Assembly: GCF_007896845.1 (NCBI RefSeq)
Contig: NZ_VOHS01000043.1
Coordinates: 1 to 38,968 of the forward strand
From: Chitinophaga pinensis
GTDB taxonomy: Bacteria; Bacteroidota; Bacteroidia; Chitinophagales; Chitinophagaceae
Direction: 5' to 3'
DNA length: 38,968 nt
The first letter of the stretch is position 1; each line of letters starts with the position of its first letter. The notes below the pieces were generated by a model, which saw only the letters and a program-made list of their open reading frames with translations, was not told where the DNA came from and searched no databases. Below are positions 1-6,535 of the stretch, in pieces. The position numbers and the translations under genes are program-made.

Positions 1-149
1 AGCACCTGCTCTTCTCCCAGTAATCCGATCAGGTCTTTTTTGAGCCACTGTGGTGTTCCTGCTGCGATGGCATCAGGCGCCCTGTCATGCGTTGGCTCAT
101 GTGGTAATGGTTCAATCTTCGCCGGATCCGGAGAGAGTAGTTTTTTCAT
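1..149 (-). CDS. N-terminal fragment of a probable FAD-linked oxidase/dehydrogenase (cut by window edge)
   Basis: An open frame runs from ATG at 149 off the left edge, giving 49 residues. It opens MKKLLSPDPAKIEPLP and continues with a stretch reading TPQWLKKDLIGLLGEEQV. That segment resembles the start of bacterial FAD-binding oxidases of the GlcD/D-lactate dehydrogenase type, where a short helix ending in LG-x-x-x-V precedes the FAD-binding domain. No catalytic or cofactor motif lies inside the window, so the call rests on this short resemblance. An in-frame upstream alternative start was not seen; another ATG at 156 is in a different frame. The gene is on the same strand as the AraC gene, about 200 bp downstream of it, with a hairpin and a tandem repeat between them. 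Confidence 0.45.
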   Translation of the reverse strand, partial: MKKLLSPDPAKIEPLPHEPTHDRAPDAIAAGTPQWLKKDLIGLLGEEQV

Positions 150-261
150 ATTTCATTCAGATTTGGTCATTGCATTCGTCTGTATCAGCTAATGTACTGT
201 TTGTTTGGTATTTTTTCCAAAAAGGTTGATGACGATGCTGATCCGGGTAGGCTGCCGGATG

Positions 262-283
262 GTCTGACTATAGTCTGACTATA
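262..283. repeat. Tandem 11-bp direct repeat
   Basis: GTCTGACTATA occurs twice head to tail with no mismatch (262-272 and 273-283). The period is close to one helical turn, so both copies face the same side of the DNA. It abuts the long inverted repeat at 285-333 and lies about 110 bp upstream of the start of the leftmost gene. A regulator binding site is possible but not shown. Confidence 0.7.
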
Positions 284-284
284 C

Positions 285-333
285 TTATTCTACGTTAATG
301 CTACGTTAAAAACGTAGCATTAACGTAGAATAA
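285..333. repeat. Perfect 23-bp inverted repeat with 3-nt loop
   Basis: Bases 285-307 are the exact reverse complement of 311-333, with AAA between them. Each arm itself holds two copies of CTACGTTA (or its complement TAACGTAG) 3 bp apart. The repeat begins 17 bp beyond the reconstructed stop of the AraC gene, so it could end that transcript, but no run of T follows the stem on either strand. It could equally be a protein-binding palindrome or a small repeated element. Confidence 0.85.
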
Positions 334-349
334 AGAAACAATAACTATA

Positions 350-1254
350 TCAGGAGTTTGTTCTGTATTCCCGGGGGGAAAGACCTGTACTTGTTTTGAA
401 AAGTTTGGTAAAATGGAGGGGTAGACAAAGCCCAGTTCGTATGCGATTTCACTGATTTGTTTTTCAGTGCCGAGTAGCAGGGACTTTGCTTTATCGACCA
501 ATTGCAGGTGAATGTGTTCCTGCGTCGTTTTACCGGTGTATTTGGTCAGGAGGTCAGCTAAGTAGCTGGTGGAGATATTTAGCTGTCCGGCGAGGTATTT
601 TACCTCCGGCAGACCGTGTTCTGTCAGATTATCCTGCGAGAAATAATCTCTTAATAAGCGTTCGAAGCGCTGTACGATATCATTACTTTCTTTTCTGCGG
701 GTGTAAAATTGTCTGTCATAAAAACGTTCGCAGTAGCTCAGCAGCAGTTCAATATTCTTGATGATCAATCCTTCTGTATGCTTATCGATATGCTGACCGT
801 ATTCACGCTTTATTTTGGCGATACAGTCCTGCAGGATGCTTTTTTCTTCGTCAGAGATATGCAGGGCTTCGTTGAGGTCGTACAAAAAGAAGGTGTACTG
901 GTGTATGGTACGTCCCAGTTCGGTACCATGGATCAGGTCCGGGTGAAAGAATAGCGCCCATCCCTCTTCAACAGGTACATCAGGCCCGGATCGCAGTACC
1001 TGATCCGGGGAGGTAAACATCAGGGAACCTTCGCTAAAATCGTATGTCTGACGACCGTAATTAAACCAACCTTTGAACTGTTTGCAGGAGATGGTATAAA
1101 ACGACATCCGGAAGGCCACATCTTCATCGAACATACGATGTTTGATGGCAGACAAATCAATGATCGAGATAAGCGGATGCTGCGGTTTGCCGCAATCATA
1201 GATTTCGTGCAGTCTGCTGATACTGTTTATCTGGATAATGTTGTCTGCCATCAT
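350..1254 (-). CDS. AraC-family transcriptional regulator (one frameshift near the C terminus)
   Basis: About 301 residues after correction. The N-terminal half is a cupin-like sensor domain. The C-terminal third carries the two helix-turn-helix units of AraC/XylS proteins: LAGQLNISTSYLADLLTKYTGKT is the first and ISEIAYELGF the second. As sequenced, the frame leaves the family pattern after ELGFVYP and runs on to 301 with unrelated residues. One missing base at about 415-428 restores the usual ending HFTKLFKTSTGLSPREYRT and a TGA at 350, so I use 350 as the end. The start is one of two adjacent ATGs (1254, 1251); a TTG further up at 1266 is unlikely. It lies 34 bp after the short-chain dehydrogenase on the same strand, probably in one operon, and may regulate it. 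The inducer is unknown. Confidence 0.85.
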
Positions 1255-1288
1255 ATAAAGGTACAATAATAATCAGGTTAGGAATTGT

Positions 1289-2110
1289 CTACAGATCGTG
1301 TCCGAAGAAGACTTTATCAAAGTGTTGTCTGAAGGCTTCTGACCCCATGCTCAGTCTTGTTTCGTACAACTGTTTGCCATCTTCGCCGGCTACATATCTG
1401 AGCTGGTCTTTTCCGTCGGTGGCGGCTTCAAAAACTGTTTCAGCAATGATTTCGGGCGGCGTGAGATTTTCAGGCAGCATGAGATTGCCCATTACTTTTT
1501 CGACCTTATCCATGACAGGCTGATAAGCGGCTATTGTTTTCGTTCCATAAGCCATAGAGCGACCTACATAATCTGTTCTTACGCCACCGGGCAGGATGTT
1601 CTTGATACCGATGTTGAATTTGGAAAGTTCGAAGTACATACTTTCGCTGAAACCTTCCAGTCCCCATTTGGCAGCGTGATACATGGCACTGAAAGGGAAG
1701 GCCGTCATACCGCCCATGGAGGAAGTCGCGATAAAGATACCGCCGCCCTGCTGTCTGAAGTAAGGAATAAATGCCTGTGTGATTCTGATAACAGCAATCA
1801 GGTTGGTATTAATAAGACCGGTGATCTGTTCGTCACTGTATGTTTCCAAAGGGCCGTACAGACCGTGTCCGGCGTTGTTGAAAACAACGTCAATTTTAGC
1901 GCGCTGAATGGCTTCATTGACACAGGTCTGAATTTGTGTAAGATCAGTGACGTCCAATGGCAGGAGGGACACGTTTTCAAGTTGAGTGAGCTCTGTTTCT
2001 TTTTCAGGAGAACGCATGGTTGCGATCACCCGCCATCCTTTGCTTTGGAAAAATTTAGCTGTTGCTTTACCTATGCCGGAGGAGGCGCCTGTTATGAATA
2101 TTGTTTTCAT
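1289..2110 (-). CDS. Short-chain dehydrogenase/reductase (SDR)
   Basis: A classical SDR of about 273 residues: an NAD(P)-dependent oxidoreductase of one Rossmann-fold domain acting in the cytoplasm. The cofactor loop TGASSGIG is at residues 7-14, the NNAG motif at 78-81, the catalytic serine in the TSS segment near 129-131, and the YxxxK pair at Tyr144 and Lys148. The length is normal for the family, with a slightly extended C terminus. I start at the ATG at 2110, which places MKTIFITG at the N terminus as in relatives; ATG at 2119 and TTG at 2132-2134 are in-frame alternatives. The substrate cannot be told from sequence. It is followed on the same strand by the AraC regulator, a common pairing in Bacteroidota. 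Confidence 0.93.
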   Translation of the reverse strand: MKTIFITGASSGIGKATAKFFQSKGWRVIATMRSPEKETELTQLENVSLLPLDVTDLTQIQTCVNEAIQRAKIDVVFNNAGHGLYGPLETYSDEQITGLINTNLIAVIRITQAFIPYFRQQGGGIFIATSSMGGMTAFPFSAMYHAAKWGLEGFSESMYFELSKFNIGIKNILPGGVRTDYVGRSMAYGTKTIAAYQPVMDKVEKVMGNLMLPENLTPPEIIAETVFEAATDGKDQLRYVAGEDGKQLYETRLSMGSEAFRQHFDKVFFGHDL

Positions 2111-2349
2111 TGTTTGCATGATTTGATAATGCAAAGATGGGGTAGGGGGAGCGGTGAAAATTATACAGATTCGGGTAATATTTATATATTCGCGGATGAA
2201 AGGGACAGGCGGTATGCTGGAGCTACAGTTTATAGGACGATGGACTTTTAGTAAGAAAAACTCAATATGTTTTATTAAATTGGAGGCACATTAACATTAA
2301 ATATGAACAAAAAAGGCTGCCTTTCACCTCCTTAATTTTAATATTCTTC
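2111..2349. other. Intergenic region between divergent genes
   Basis: This AT-rich stretch separates the SDR gene (minus) from the DMT transporter (plus) and must hold both promoters. TATGTTTT near 2266 is one base off the Bacteroidota -7 element TAnnTTTG for plus-strand transcription, but I see no matching TTTG 20 bp upstream, so I do not call it. A small stem AAAGG/CCTTT lies near 2311-2323. No coding frame here looks real. Confidence 0.6.
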
Positions 2350-2409
2350 AACTTTTGGATGAAGTAACGCGCCGGCTATCTACCGGACAGTGCGTCGTAC
2401 TTCAAAGTT
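2350..2409 (+). promoter_or_regulatory. Predicted structured RNA element in the leader of the transporter gene
   Basis: The segment folds as one long stem. AACTTT (2350-2355) pairs with AAAGTT (2404-2409). After a 5-nt bulge, GAAGTA (2361-2366) pairs with TACTTC (2398-2403). ACGCGC (2367-2372) pairs with GTGCGT (2390-2395), with one G-T pair. CGG (2373-2375) pairs with CCG (2383-2385) around a 7-nt loop. I do not recognise it as a known riboswitch class. It ends 56 nt upstream of the transporter start, so a cis-acting control role is plausible but inferred. Confidence 0.5.
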
Positions 2410-2434
2410 TCATTTGTTTTAAATATTAAAATAT

Positions 2435-2451
2435 CCCGTCCTGAGGACGGG
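2435..2451 (+). promoter_or_regulatory. Perfect hairpin just upstream of the transporter start
   Basis: CCCGTCC (2435-2441) and GGACGGG (2445-2451) form a perfect 7-bp GC-rich stem with loop TGA. The hairpin ends 14 nt before the ATG at 2466, over the ribosome-binding region. No T run follows, so it is not a standard terminator. GTCC in its left arm could instead pair with GGAC at 2385-2388 of the upstream structure, which would allow switching; this is inference. Confidence 0.55.
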
Positions 2452-2465
2452 CAGGTAAGTCTTTT

Positions 2466-3335
2466 ATGAAAAAGTCATTTTTAGTGTTACACCTCGCGGT
2501 AATACTCGCTGGTTTTACGGGTGTCTTTGGTAAACTCATCTCTCTCAACGAAGGATTGTTAGTATGGTACAGGGTATTTTTCTCCTTTGCAATCCTGTTT
2601 TTCATTCTCAGATTATTCAGGATTAAAACCAATCTTCCTTTAAAAGAGCAATTCGATGTCTCAAAGATCGGAATGTTCATTGCTATACACTGGGTGTTCT
2701 TTTATGCCAGTATCAAGTATTCCAACATTTCGATAGGAGTGGTTTGTTATTCTCTGACAGGATTCTTTACGGCAGTTTTCGAGCCGCTGATCAACAAGAA
2801 ACAATTCGTGCTTTCGTCGCTTATATTGAGCGGCCTGACACTAGTGGGGATCAGTCTGATTTTTCATTTTGATACTTCTTATCAGCTGGGGATCGGTCTG
2901 GGTGTGATATCATCTTCTTTTGCTGCGTTGTATACTATTTACAATGAGCGTCTGGTAAGGCAATATGATAGTAAACAGATCAATTATTATCAGATGATGG
3001 GAGCGACTATCGGCCTCGGATTACTGATGCCGGTATATCTGCATTTCTTTCCGGTGGAGAGTCTGATTCCTGATCTGAAGGATACGCTGTATCTGCTGTT
3101 ACTGGCCTCTTTCTGTACGGTAGGTTTATATATTTTATTTGCAGAATCATTGAAAAAGCTCTCGGCTTTTACGGTGAATCTGAGTTTTAATCTCGAGCCT
3201 ATTTACGCGATTATACTGGCATTTCTGTTTTTCAATGAGGGGAAAGAGCTGAATGTCTCTTTTTATGTAGGACTGTGCTTTGTAATGGCTTCTGTCGTGT
3301 TGCAGACCTATATCTCCATGCGGGATCACAAATAA
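2466..3335 (+). CDS. EamA/DMT-superfamily transporter
   Basis: A 289-residue integral membrane protein almost entirely made of about ten hydrophobic helices, with two EamA-type repeats of roughly 140 residues. Signs of the family are the positive-inside short loops, the GFTGVFGKLISL segment in the first helix, and FNLEPIYAIILAFLFFNEG near residues 236-254, which matches the conserved E-P-hAxhhahhhhxE pattern of the second repeat. Such proteins export or import small metabolites through the inner membrane; the substrate is not predictable. The start at 2466 gives a normal N terminus (MKKSFLVLHLAVILAG). It has its own long leader with two predicted RNA structures, and ends against a convergent operon with a shared terminator. 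Confidence 0.92.
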   Translation: MKKSFLVLHLAVILAGFTGVFGKLISLNEGLLVWYRVFFSFAILFFILRLFRIKTNLPLKEQFDVSKIGMFIAIHWVFFYASIKYSNISIGVVCYSLTGFFTAVFEPLINKKQFVLSSLILSGLTLVGISLIFHFDTSYQLGIGLGVISSSFAALYTIYNERLVRQYDSKQINYYQMMGATIGLGLLMPVYLHFFPVESLIPDLKDTLYLLLLASFCTVGLYILFAESLKKLSAFTVNLSFNLEPIYAIILAFLFFNEGKELNVSFYVGLCFVMASVVLQTYISMRDHK

Positions 3336-3346
3336 GGTAGTAAAAG

Positions 3347-3373
3347 ACGACTCCTGCGCATTGCAGGAGTCGT
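3347..3373. terminator. Bidirectional terminator hairpin between convergent genes
   Basis: An 11-bp perfect stem (ACGACTCCTGC at 3347-3357 with its complement at 3363-3373) and loop GCATT sit 11 bp after the stop of the plus-strand transporter and 5 bp after the stop of the minus-strand DoxX-like gene. The minus-strand reading is followed by CTTTT; the plus-strand reading by TATATT. Confidence 0.85.
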
Positions 3374-3378
3374 TATAT

Positions 3379-3774
3379 TCAGAATGCCGCTTGTAATGTT
3401 CTGACAGGTACTCTTCTTTCTGCTGGTCTGAAGTACCACGATACGATCGTTAGTGTAAGCAATAATACAGAGGGCAATATTTGTGTAACAGGATCCCCCA
3501 ATGTGATATGTGAAACGATGGCACCTGACATTGCAAAGAAGAATCCTGCATATGCCCATTCCTTCAATAAAGGCAGGCGTGGTACCAGAACGGCCACTAC
3601 ACCCAATAATTTCCAGATACCGAGTATCGTCATCAGATAGGTTGGATAACCGAGGTGCGTAAAGGCATCTGTTTCTGCTTTTACTTTAATTATTTGTACG
3701 ATACCGGTGGATACCATGCCCAAAGAAAGCCAGAGTGTGGCTACCCAATAGATGATTTTATTACGCTTACTCAT
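3379..3774 (-). CDS. DoxX-like membrane protein
   Basis: A 131-residue protein with four hydrophobic helices (about 8-27, 47-65, 73-90 and 96-114), the layout of the small DoxX-like family of inner-membrane proteins. The segment LGYPTYLMTILGIWKLLGVVAVL is typical of DoxX-like proteins found in Bacteroidota next to SRPBCC and ArsR genes. The biochemical function of the family is not settled; some members are linked to redox stress. The ATG at 3774 overlaps the last 8 bases of the upstream SRPBCC gene, so the two are almost certainly translated from one message. It is the last gene of the ArsR-SRPBCC-DoxX operon. Confidence 0.85.
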   Translation of the reverse strand: MSKRNKIIYWVATLWLSLGMVSTGIVQIIKVKAETDAFTHLGYPTYLMTILGIWKLLGVVAVLVPRLPLLKEWAYAGFFFAMSGAIVSHITLGDPVTQILPSVLLLTLTIVSWYFRPAERRVPVRTLQAAF

Positions 3775-4249
3775 GATGTGAAGTTTTTAATTTGTTCAGG
3801 ATCTCTTGTAATTTATTGTGCGCCATATTGATACCCTGACGGAAAGGTAACTGCATCAGCTGGTCTCTCACTGCCACAGACTTGTATACGACATGCATGG
3901 TAAGTCTGCTGGTATCATCGGACAGCTTTTCAAATTCAAGGAATTCGAGTTGTGCGCCGAAGGACATATTATCCATTTCAAAAGTGCGTGTGATCTTCTC
4001 ATTAGGAACGAATTCATGATACACGCCATTCGCCGTAAACACTACGTTTCCTTTAGGATCTGATGTTTGAAACTCCCAGCAGCCATACTTCTGGTTTTCC
4101 AGCTTCAGTACTTTTGTATTCATCCATTGTTCTATGATTTCCGGTTCTACATACGCGGTAAAGAGCAGTTCTACAGGCAGGTCAAAATCCCTTGTTATGA
4201 TGACTTCCTGTTTACCGTCTTCCGCATGGACTTTGGTTTTCGGTTCCAT
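3767..4249 (-). CDS. SRPBCC / AHSA1-domain protein
   Basis: A 160-residue soluble protein that is one START-like (SRPBCC) helix-grip domain of the AHSA1 type. Visible marks are the opening strand VIITRDFDLPVELLFTAYVEPE, the W near residue 42 in the EQWMN segment, and the central strands GCWEFQT and ANGVYHEFVPNEKITRTFE, all typical of AHSA1-like proteins. The fold binds hydrophobic ligands; the ligand here is unknown. It starts 6 bp after the ArsR stop and overlaps the DoxX-like start by 8 bp. Genes of this type are very often encoded directly behind an ArsR repressor, which fits joint control by the operators upstream. Confidence 0.9.
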   Translation of the reverse strand: MEPKTKVHAEDGKQEVIITRDFDLPVELLFTAYVEPEIIEQWMNTKVLKLENQKYGCWEFQTSDPKGNVVFTANGVYHEFVPNEKITRTFEMDNMSFGAQLEFLEFEKLSDDTSRLTMHVVYKSVAVRDQLMQLPFRQGINMAHNKLQEILNKLKTSHHE

Positions 4250-4255
4250 AGTATA

Positions 4256-4579
4256 CTATTTTTTAGGTTTGTAGTTTTTCATAATCGCTTCTAATTTATT
4301 AAACCTGTCGTCCCATAACTGGCGGAACGGTTCGATGAAATCTGCAATCTCTTTTATCTTCTTAGGGTTCAGGTGATAATAGATCTCTCTGCCGCTTTGT
4401 TCCTGCTCTAATAATTCGCATTCAATCAATATCTGCAGATGTTTCGAAACGGTAGGTCTTGCCGTGTCGAAGTTGGCAGCTATTGCGCCTGCTGTCAGGG
4501 ACTGCGAAGCCACTAATAACAGTATTGCCCGTCTGGTAGGGTCTGCTATAGCCTGAAATACATCACGTCTTAGATTCAT
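4256..4579 (-). CDS. ArsR-family winged-helix repressor
   Basis: A 107-residue winged-helix DNA-binding protein. The domain covers residues 5-85: FQAIADPTRRAILLLVA opens it as in most ArsR proteins, TAGAIAANFDTARPTVSKHLQIL is the helix-turn-helix, and SGREIYYHLNP is the wing. No cysteine pair typical of metal sensors is present, so it belongs to the subgroup paired with SRPBCC genes and not to the metal-sensing subgroup. It is the first gene of the three-gene operon. Its promoter holds two copies of a 16-bp palindrome overlapping or flanking the -7 element, which suggests that it represses itself and the two following genes. Confidence 0.93.
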   Translation of the reverse strand: MNLRRDVFQAIADPTRRAILLLVASQSLTAGAIAANFDTARPTVSKHLQILIECELLEQEQSGREIYYHLNPKKIKEIADFIEPFRQLWDDRFNKLEAIMKNYKPKK

Positions 4580-4582
4580 TAT

Positions 4583-4598
4583 GTAGCTATTTGACTAC
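4583..4598. promoter_or_regulatory. ArsR operator site 1
   Basis: On the minus strand the site reads GTAGTCAAATAGCTAC, an imperfect palindrome with perfect GTAG/CTAC ends. It lies between the -7 element and the ArsR start codon, touching the -7 element by one base. The second copy has the same consensus GTAGYCAAATARCTAC. Confidence 0.75.
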
Positions 4599-4629
4599 AA
4601 ATATATGTGTAGTTATTTGGCTACGCAAA
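4598..4629 (-). promoter_or_regulatory. Bacteroidota sigma-A-type promoter of the ArsR operon
   Basis: On the minus strand a -33 TTTG (4629-4626) is followed after exactly 20 bp by TATATTTG (4605-4598), a full match to the Bacteroidota -7 consensus TAnnTTTG. Transcription would start near 4591, giving a leader of only about a dozen bases before the ATG at 4579. Confidence 0.8.
4609..4624. promoter_or_regulatory. ArsR operator site 2
   Basis: On the minus strand the site reads GTAGCCAAATAACTAC. It differs from site 1 at two positions only and starts 26 bp from it. It fills the spacer between the -33 and -7 elements, so a bound repressor would block polymerase. Confidence 0.75.
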
Positions 4630-4657
4630 TTTATTTTTCAGGACCGGGTAAGGGGAG

Positions 4658-4685
4658 TGGCGGACATCCTTTCTACAGGTGTCTA
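4658..4685 (+). promoter_or_regulatory. Candidate ECF-sigma promoter, copy A (ricin-fold lipoprotein)
   Basis: TGGCGGAC at 4658-4665 and GGTGTCTA at 4678-4685. GGCGG to GGTGTC is 19 bp start to start, the same as in the other four copies. It lies about 64 bp before the lipoprotein ATG at 4749. It is a -35/-10 pair by analogy with ECF promoters. Confidence 0.65.
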
Positions 4686-4748
4686 ATAATGTGGAGAGCG
4701 CCTATACACTTGTTATCAACCTCATACTTAACCTTTAAAATCCACATT

Positions 4749-6416
4749 ATGAAAAAGAGTCCGGCGATGCTGGTAATGAGTCTGCTGACATTCATGGCCT
4801 GCAAACAAAGTTTGCTGACGCCTGTTGAAAAACCACAGAATGCCGATAATACAGTAGGTATTACACAGGCAATTACAGCTGATTACCTTACTGTAAGCAT
4901 AAGAAATGTCAAGAGCAGCAAATTCCTCGAAGTGGCAGGAAATCCTGTGCAAAACGCTAAATTTAAAGACAACGCCCTGTTGCAACAATGGGAGACTTCC
5001 CTGTCAGGTACAGAAACAAACAGGTGGCAGAAATGGCATCTGATTTATCAGACAACAGTTAATGGTACGAGATATTATCATATCCGTAATCTTCACAGTG
5101 GTAAACTGATAGATGTGCCATCCGGTACCGGCACATCTGGTACGGTGTTGCAGCAGTATGCGGCTTTCCCGCTATTGGCTGATCAGCAGTTATGGAGTCT
5201 TACAGATATTGGCAGCGGACAATACCGCATCGTCAATAAAGGCAATAGCCTGTCCTTGTCAGTAGCTGGTGGCGCTACCGGAAACGGTGCGCAGGTCATT
5301 CAGGAGACTACTGTGAGCGATAACAAACAGTACTGGACAATTACTGAAATTACACCGGATACCTATCGTGATGATCAGGTGGTACGTTATTTTAATCGTA
5401 ACAGTGCCAGTCTGGGATCCGCGGCCTTTGATCAGGGGAATACGATTCCGCTGACATGGGGTTCCAATAATGGAAAGGTACTCTGGGTAACACAGGATGC
5501 GTGGGACGGATCGCAGGTACAATCAAACGGTATGTTTAACTGCGGACATTTCTTCAGTTACAATAACTCTATATTTATACAACCGTCCAAAACAGACTGG
5601 AACCCCAACAATTCGCCCAACATGACCATTCCTAACAGTACTTCCGGTAAACCCAAACAGATCTGTAATATACAGTCGGGTACTACCTGGAGCTGGCCCG
5701 GTCCCGGTGTGGAGATCGGAGATAAAGTTTATATGCAGTGCGGTGAAGGAAATGGTCTGAATGCAACGAATCAGTCGTTGTACAGACTGACACAAAGTGC
5801 AGGTACACAATGGACGGCGGAACGTCTTATGCCAAACGGGTTTAATAACTATACAGCGATCAGCTATTCAACGGGTCTGGTAAAACCCGGGGATGGATAT
5901 GTGTATGCTTTTGGCAGCGAGGCAACAAGTTTCGGTTATGGCAGTTATATACATGTTGCCAGATTCCCTGAAAGCAGTCCCCTGCAATGGCAATACTGGA
6001 GTGGATCTGCATGGACTTCCAGTCCGGTGGCAGGATCTGCTTCGAAAATTGCAGACGCCAGAGGTAGTAACAGCGTAGCTTATCTGAATGGAAAATATAT
6101 CCTGATGACATTGGATCAGGGATTCAACTGTGATCCTGACAGAAGCGTATACATTGCTACTTCCACCTCTCCGACGGGGCCGTTTACCGCACAGATCAAG
6201 GTGTATACGATTCTGGAATATTTTAAAGAACAATACACCCGTTATTATACGCCGGTTATTCATCCGGAGTTTAACAATGGCCGGAATGAGTTGCTGCTGA
6301 CCTATAGTGTCAACTTCTCTGCCTGCGGACTGGATGGCTGTGAAGGCGCATGGCTGGACCCGTATTATTACAGACTGAAGGGAATCAGAGTACCTTATTC
6401 GAAGATTGGTTTGTAA
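4749..6416 (+). CDS. Surface lipoprotein with ricin-like lectin domain and beta-propeller-like C-terminal domain
   Basis: About 555 residues. The N terminus is a lipoprotein signal with the lipid-bearing Cys18 in LLTFMAC. Residues about 45-200 look like a ricin B-type beta-trefoil: SGKLIDVPSGTGTSGTVLQQY and GNSLSLSVAGGATGNGAQV are typical repeats, each close to a Q-x-W element (QQLWSL, QYWTI). Residues about 205-555 resemble the five-bladed propeller domains annotated as DUF4185/DUF5005; I see no certain catalytic residues. It may bind glycan at the cell surface, or be a hydrolase of an unassigned type. The frame is open upstream to 4605, but the lipoprotein signal and the promoter motif at 4658-4685 fix the start at 4749. 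It is divergent from the ArsR operon and monocistronic in appearance. Confidence 0.75.
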   Translation: MKKSPAMLVMSLLTFMACKQSLLTPVEKPQNADNTVGITQAITADYLTVSIRNVKSSKFLEVAGNPVQNAKFKDNALLQQWETSLSGTETNRWQKWHLIYQTTVNGTRYYHIRNLHSGKLIDVPSGTGTSGTVLQQYAAFPLLADQQLWSLTDIGSGQYRIVNKGNSLSLSVAGGATGNGAQVIQETTVSDNKQYWTITEITPDTYRDDQVVRYFNRNSASLGSAAFDQGNTIPLTWGSNNGKVLWVTQDAWDGSQVQSNGMFNCGHFFSYNNSIFIQPSKTDWNPNNSPNMTIPNSTSGKPKQICNIQSGTTWSWPGPGVEIGDKVYMQCGEGNGLNATNQSLYRLTQSAGTQWTAERLMPNGFNNYTAISYSTGLVKPGDGYVYAFGSEATSFGYGSYIHVARFPESSPLQWQYWSGSAWTSSPVAGSASKIADARGSNSVAYLNGKYILMTLDQGFNCDPDRSVYIATSTSPTGPFTAQIKVYTILEYFKEQYTRYYTPVIHPEFNNGRNELLLTYSVNFSACGLDGCEGAWLDPYYYRLKGIRVPYSKIGL

Positions 6417-6463
6417 CCGATTACAGGGGCTGAAGCAAAATAGGGCGCTCTCCTGATTCTCAC

Positions 6464-6491
6464 TGGCGGTAACCGCCATCTGAGGTGTCTT
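6464..6491 (+). promoter_or_regulatory. Candidate ECF-sigma promoter, copy B (GH92-1)
   Basis: TGGCGGTA at 6464-6471 and GGTGTCTT at 6484-6491, with the same 19-bp step. The -35 half is part of a perfect palindrome, TGGCGGT-A-ACCGCCA. A second AGGTGTCT follows at 6500-6507. The GH92 ATG is at 6536. Confidence 0.7.
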
Positions 6492-6535
6492 ATACAGACA
6501 GGTGTCTCAACGACGATAAAACACTATTACATTTT

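Noticed and set aside
2441..2447. CTGAGGA, which resembles the hammerhead ribozyme core CUGANGA
   Set aside because: The bases are part of a perfect hairpin (2435-2451) and the other hammerhead core segments and stem III are not found around it.
2519..2529. GGGTGTCTTTG inside the transporter gene, similar to the -10 half of the shared motif
   Set aside because: It lies within coding sequence and has no TGGCGG block 19 bp upstream.
4605..4748. Upstream extension of the ricin-fold lipoprotein frame
   Set aside because: The extension covers the ArsR promoter/operators and the candidate sigma promoter, and the lipoprotein signal starts at 4749.
5868..6479. A 203-residue minus-strand open frame
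   Set aside because: It is antisense to the ricin-fold lipoprotein and shows no family feature.
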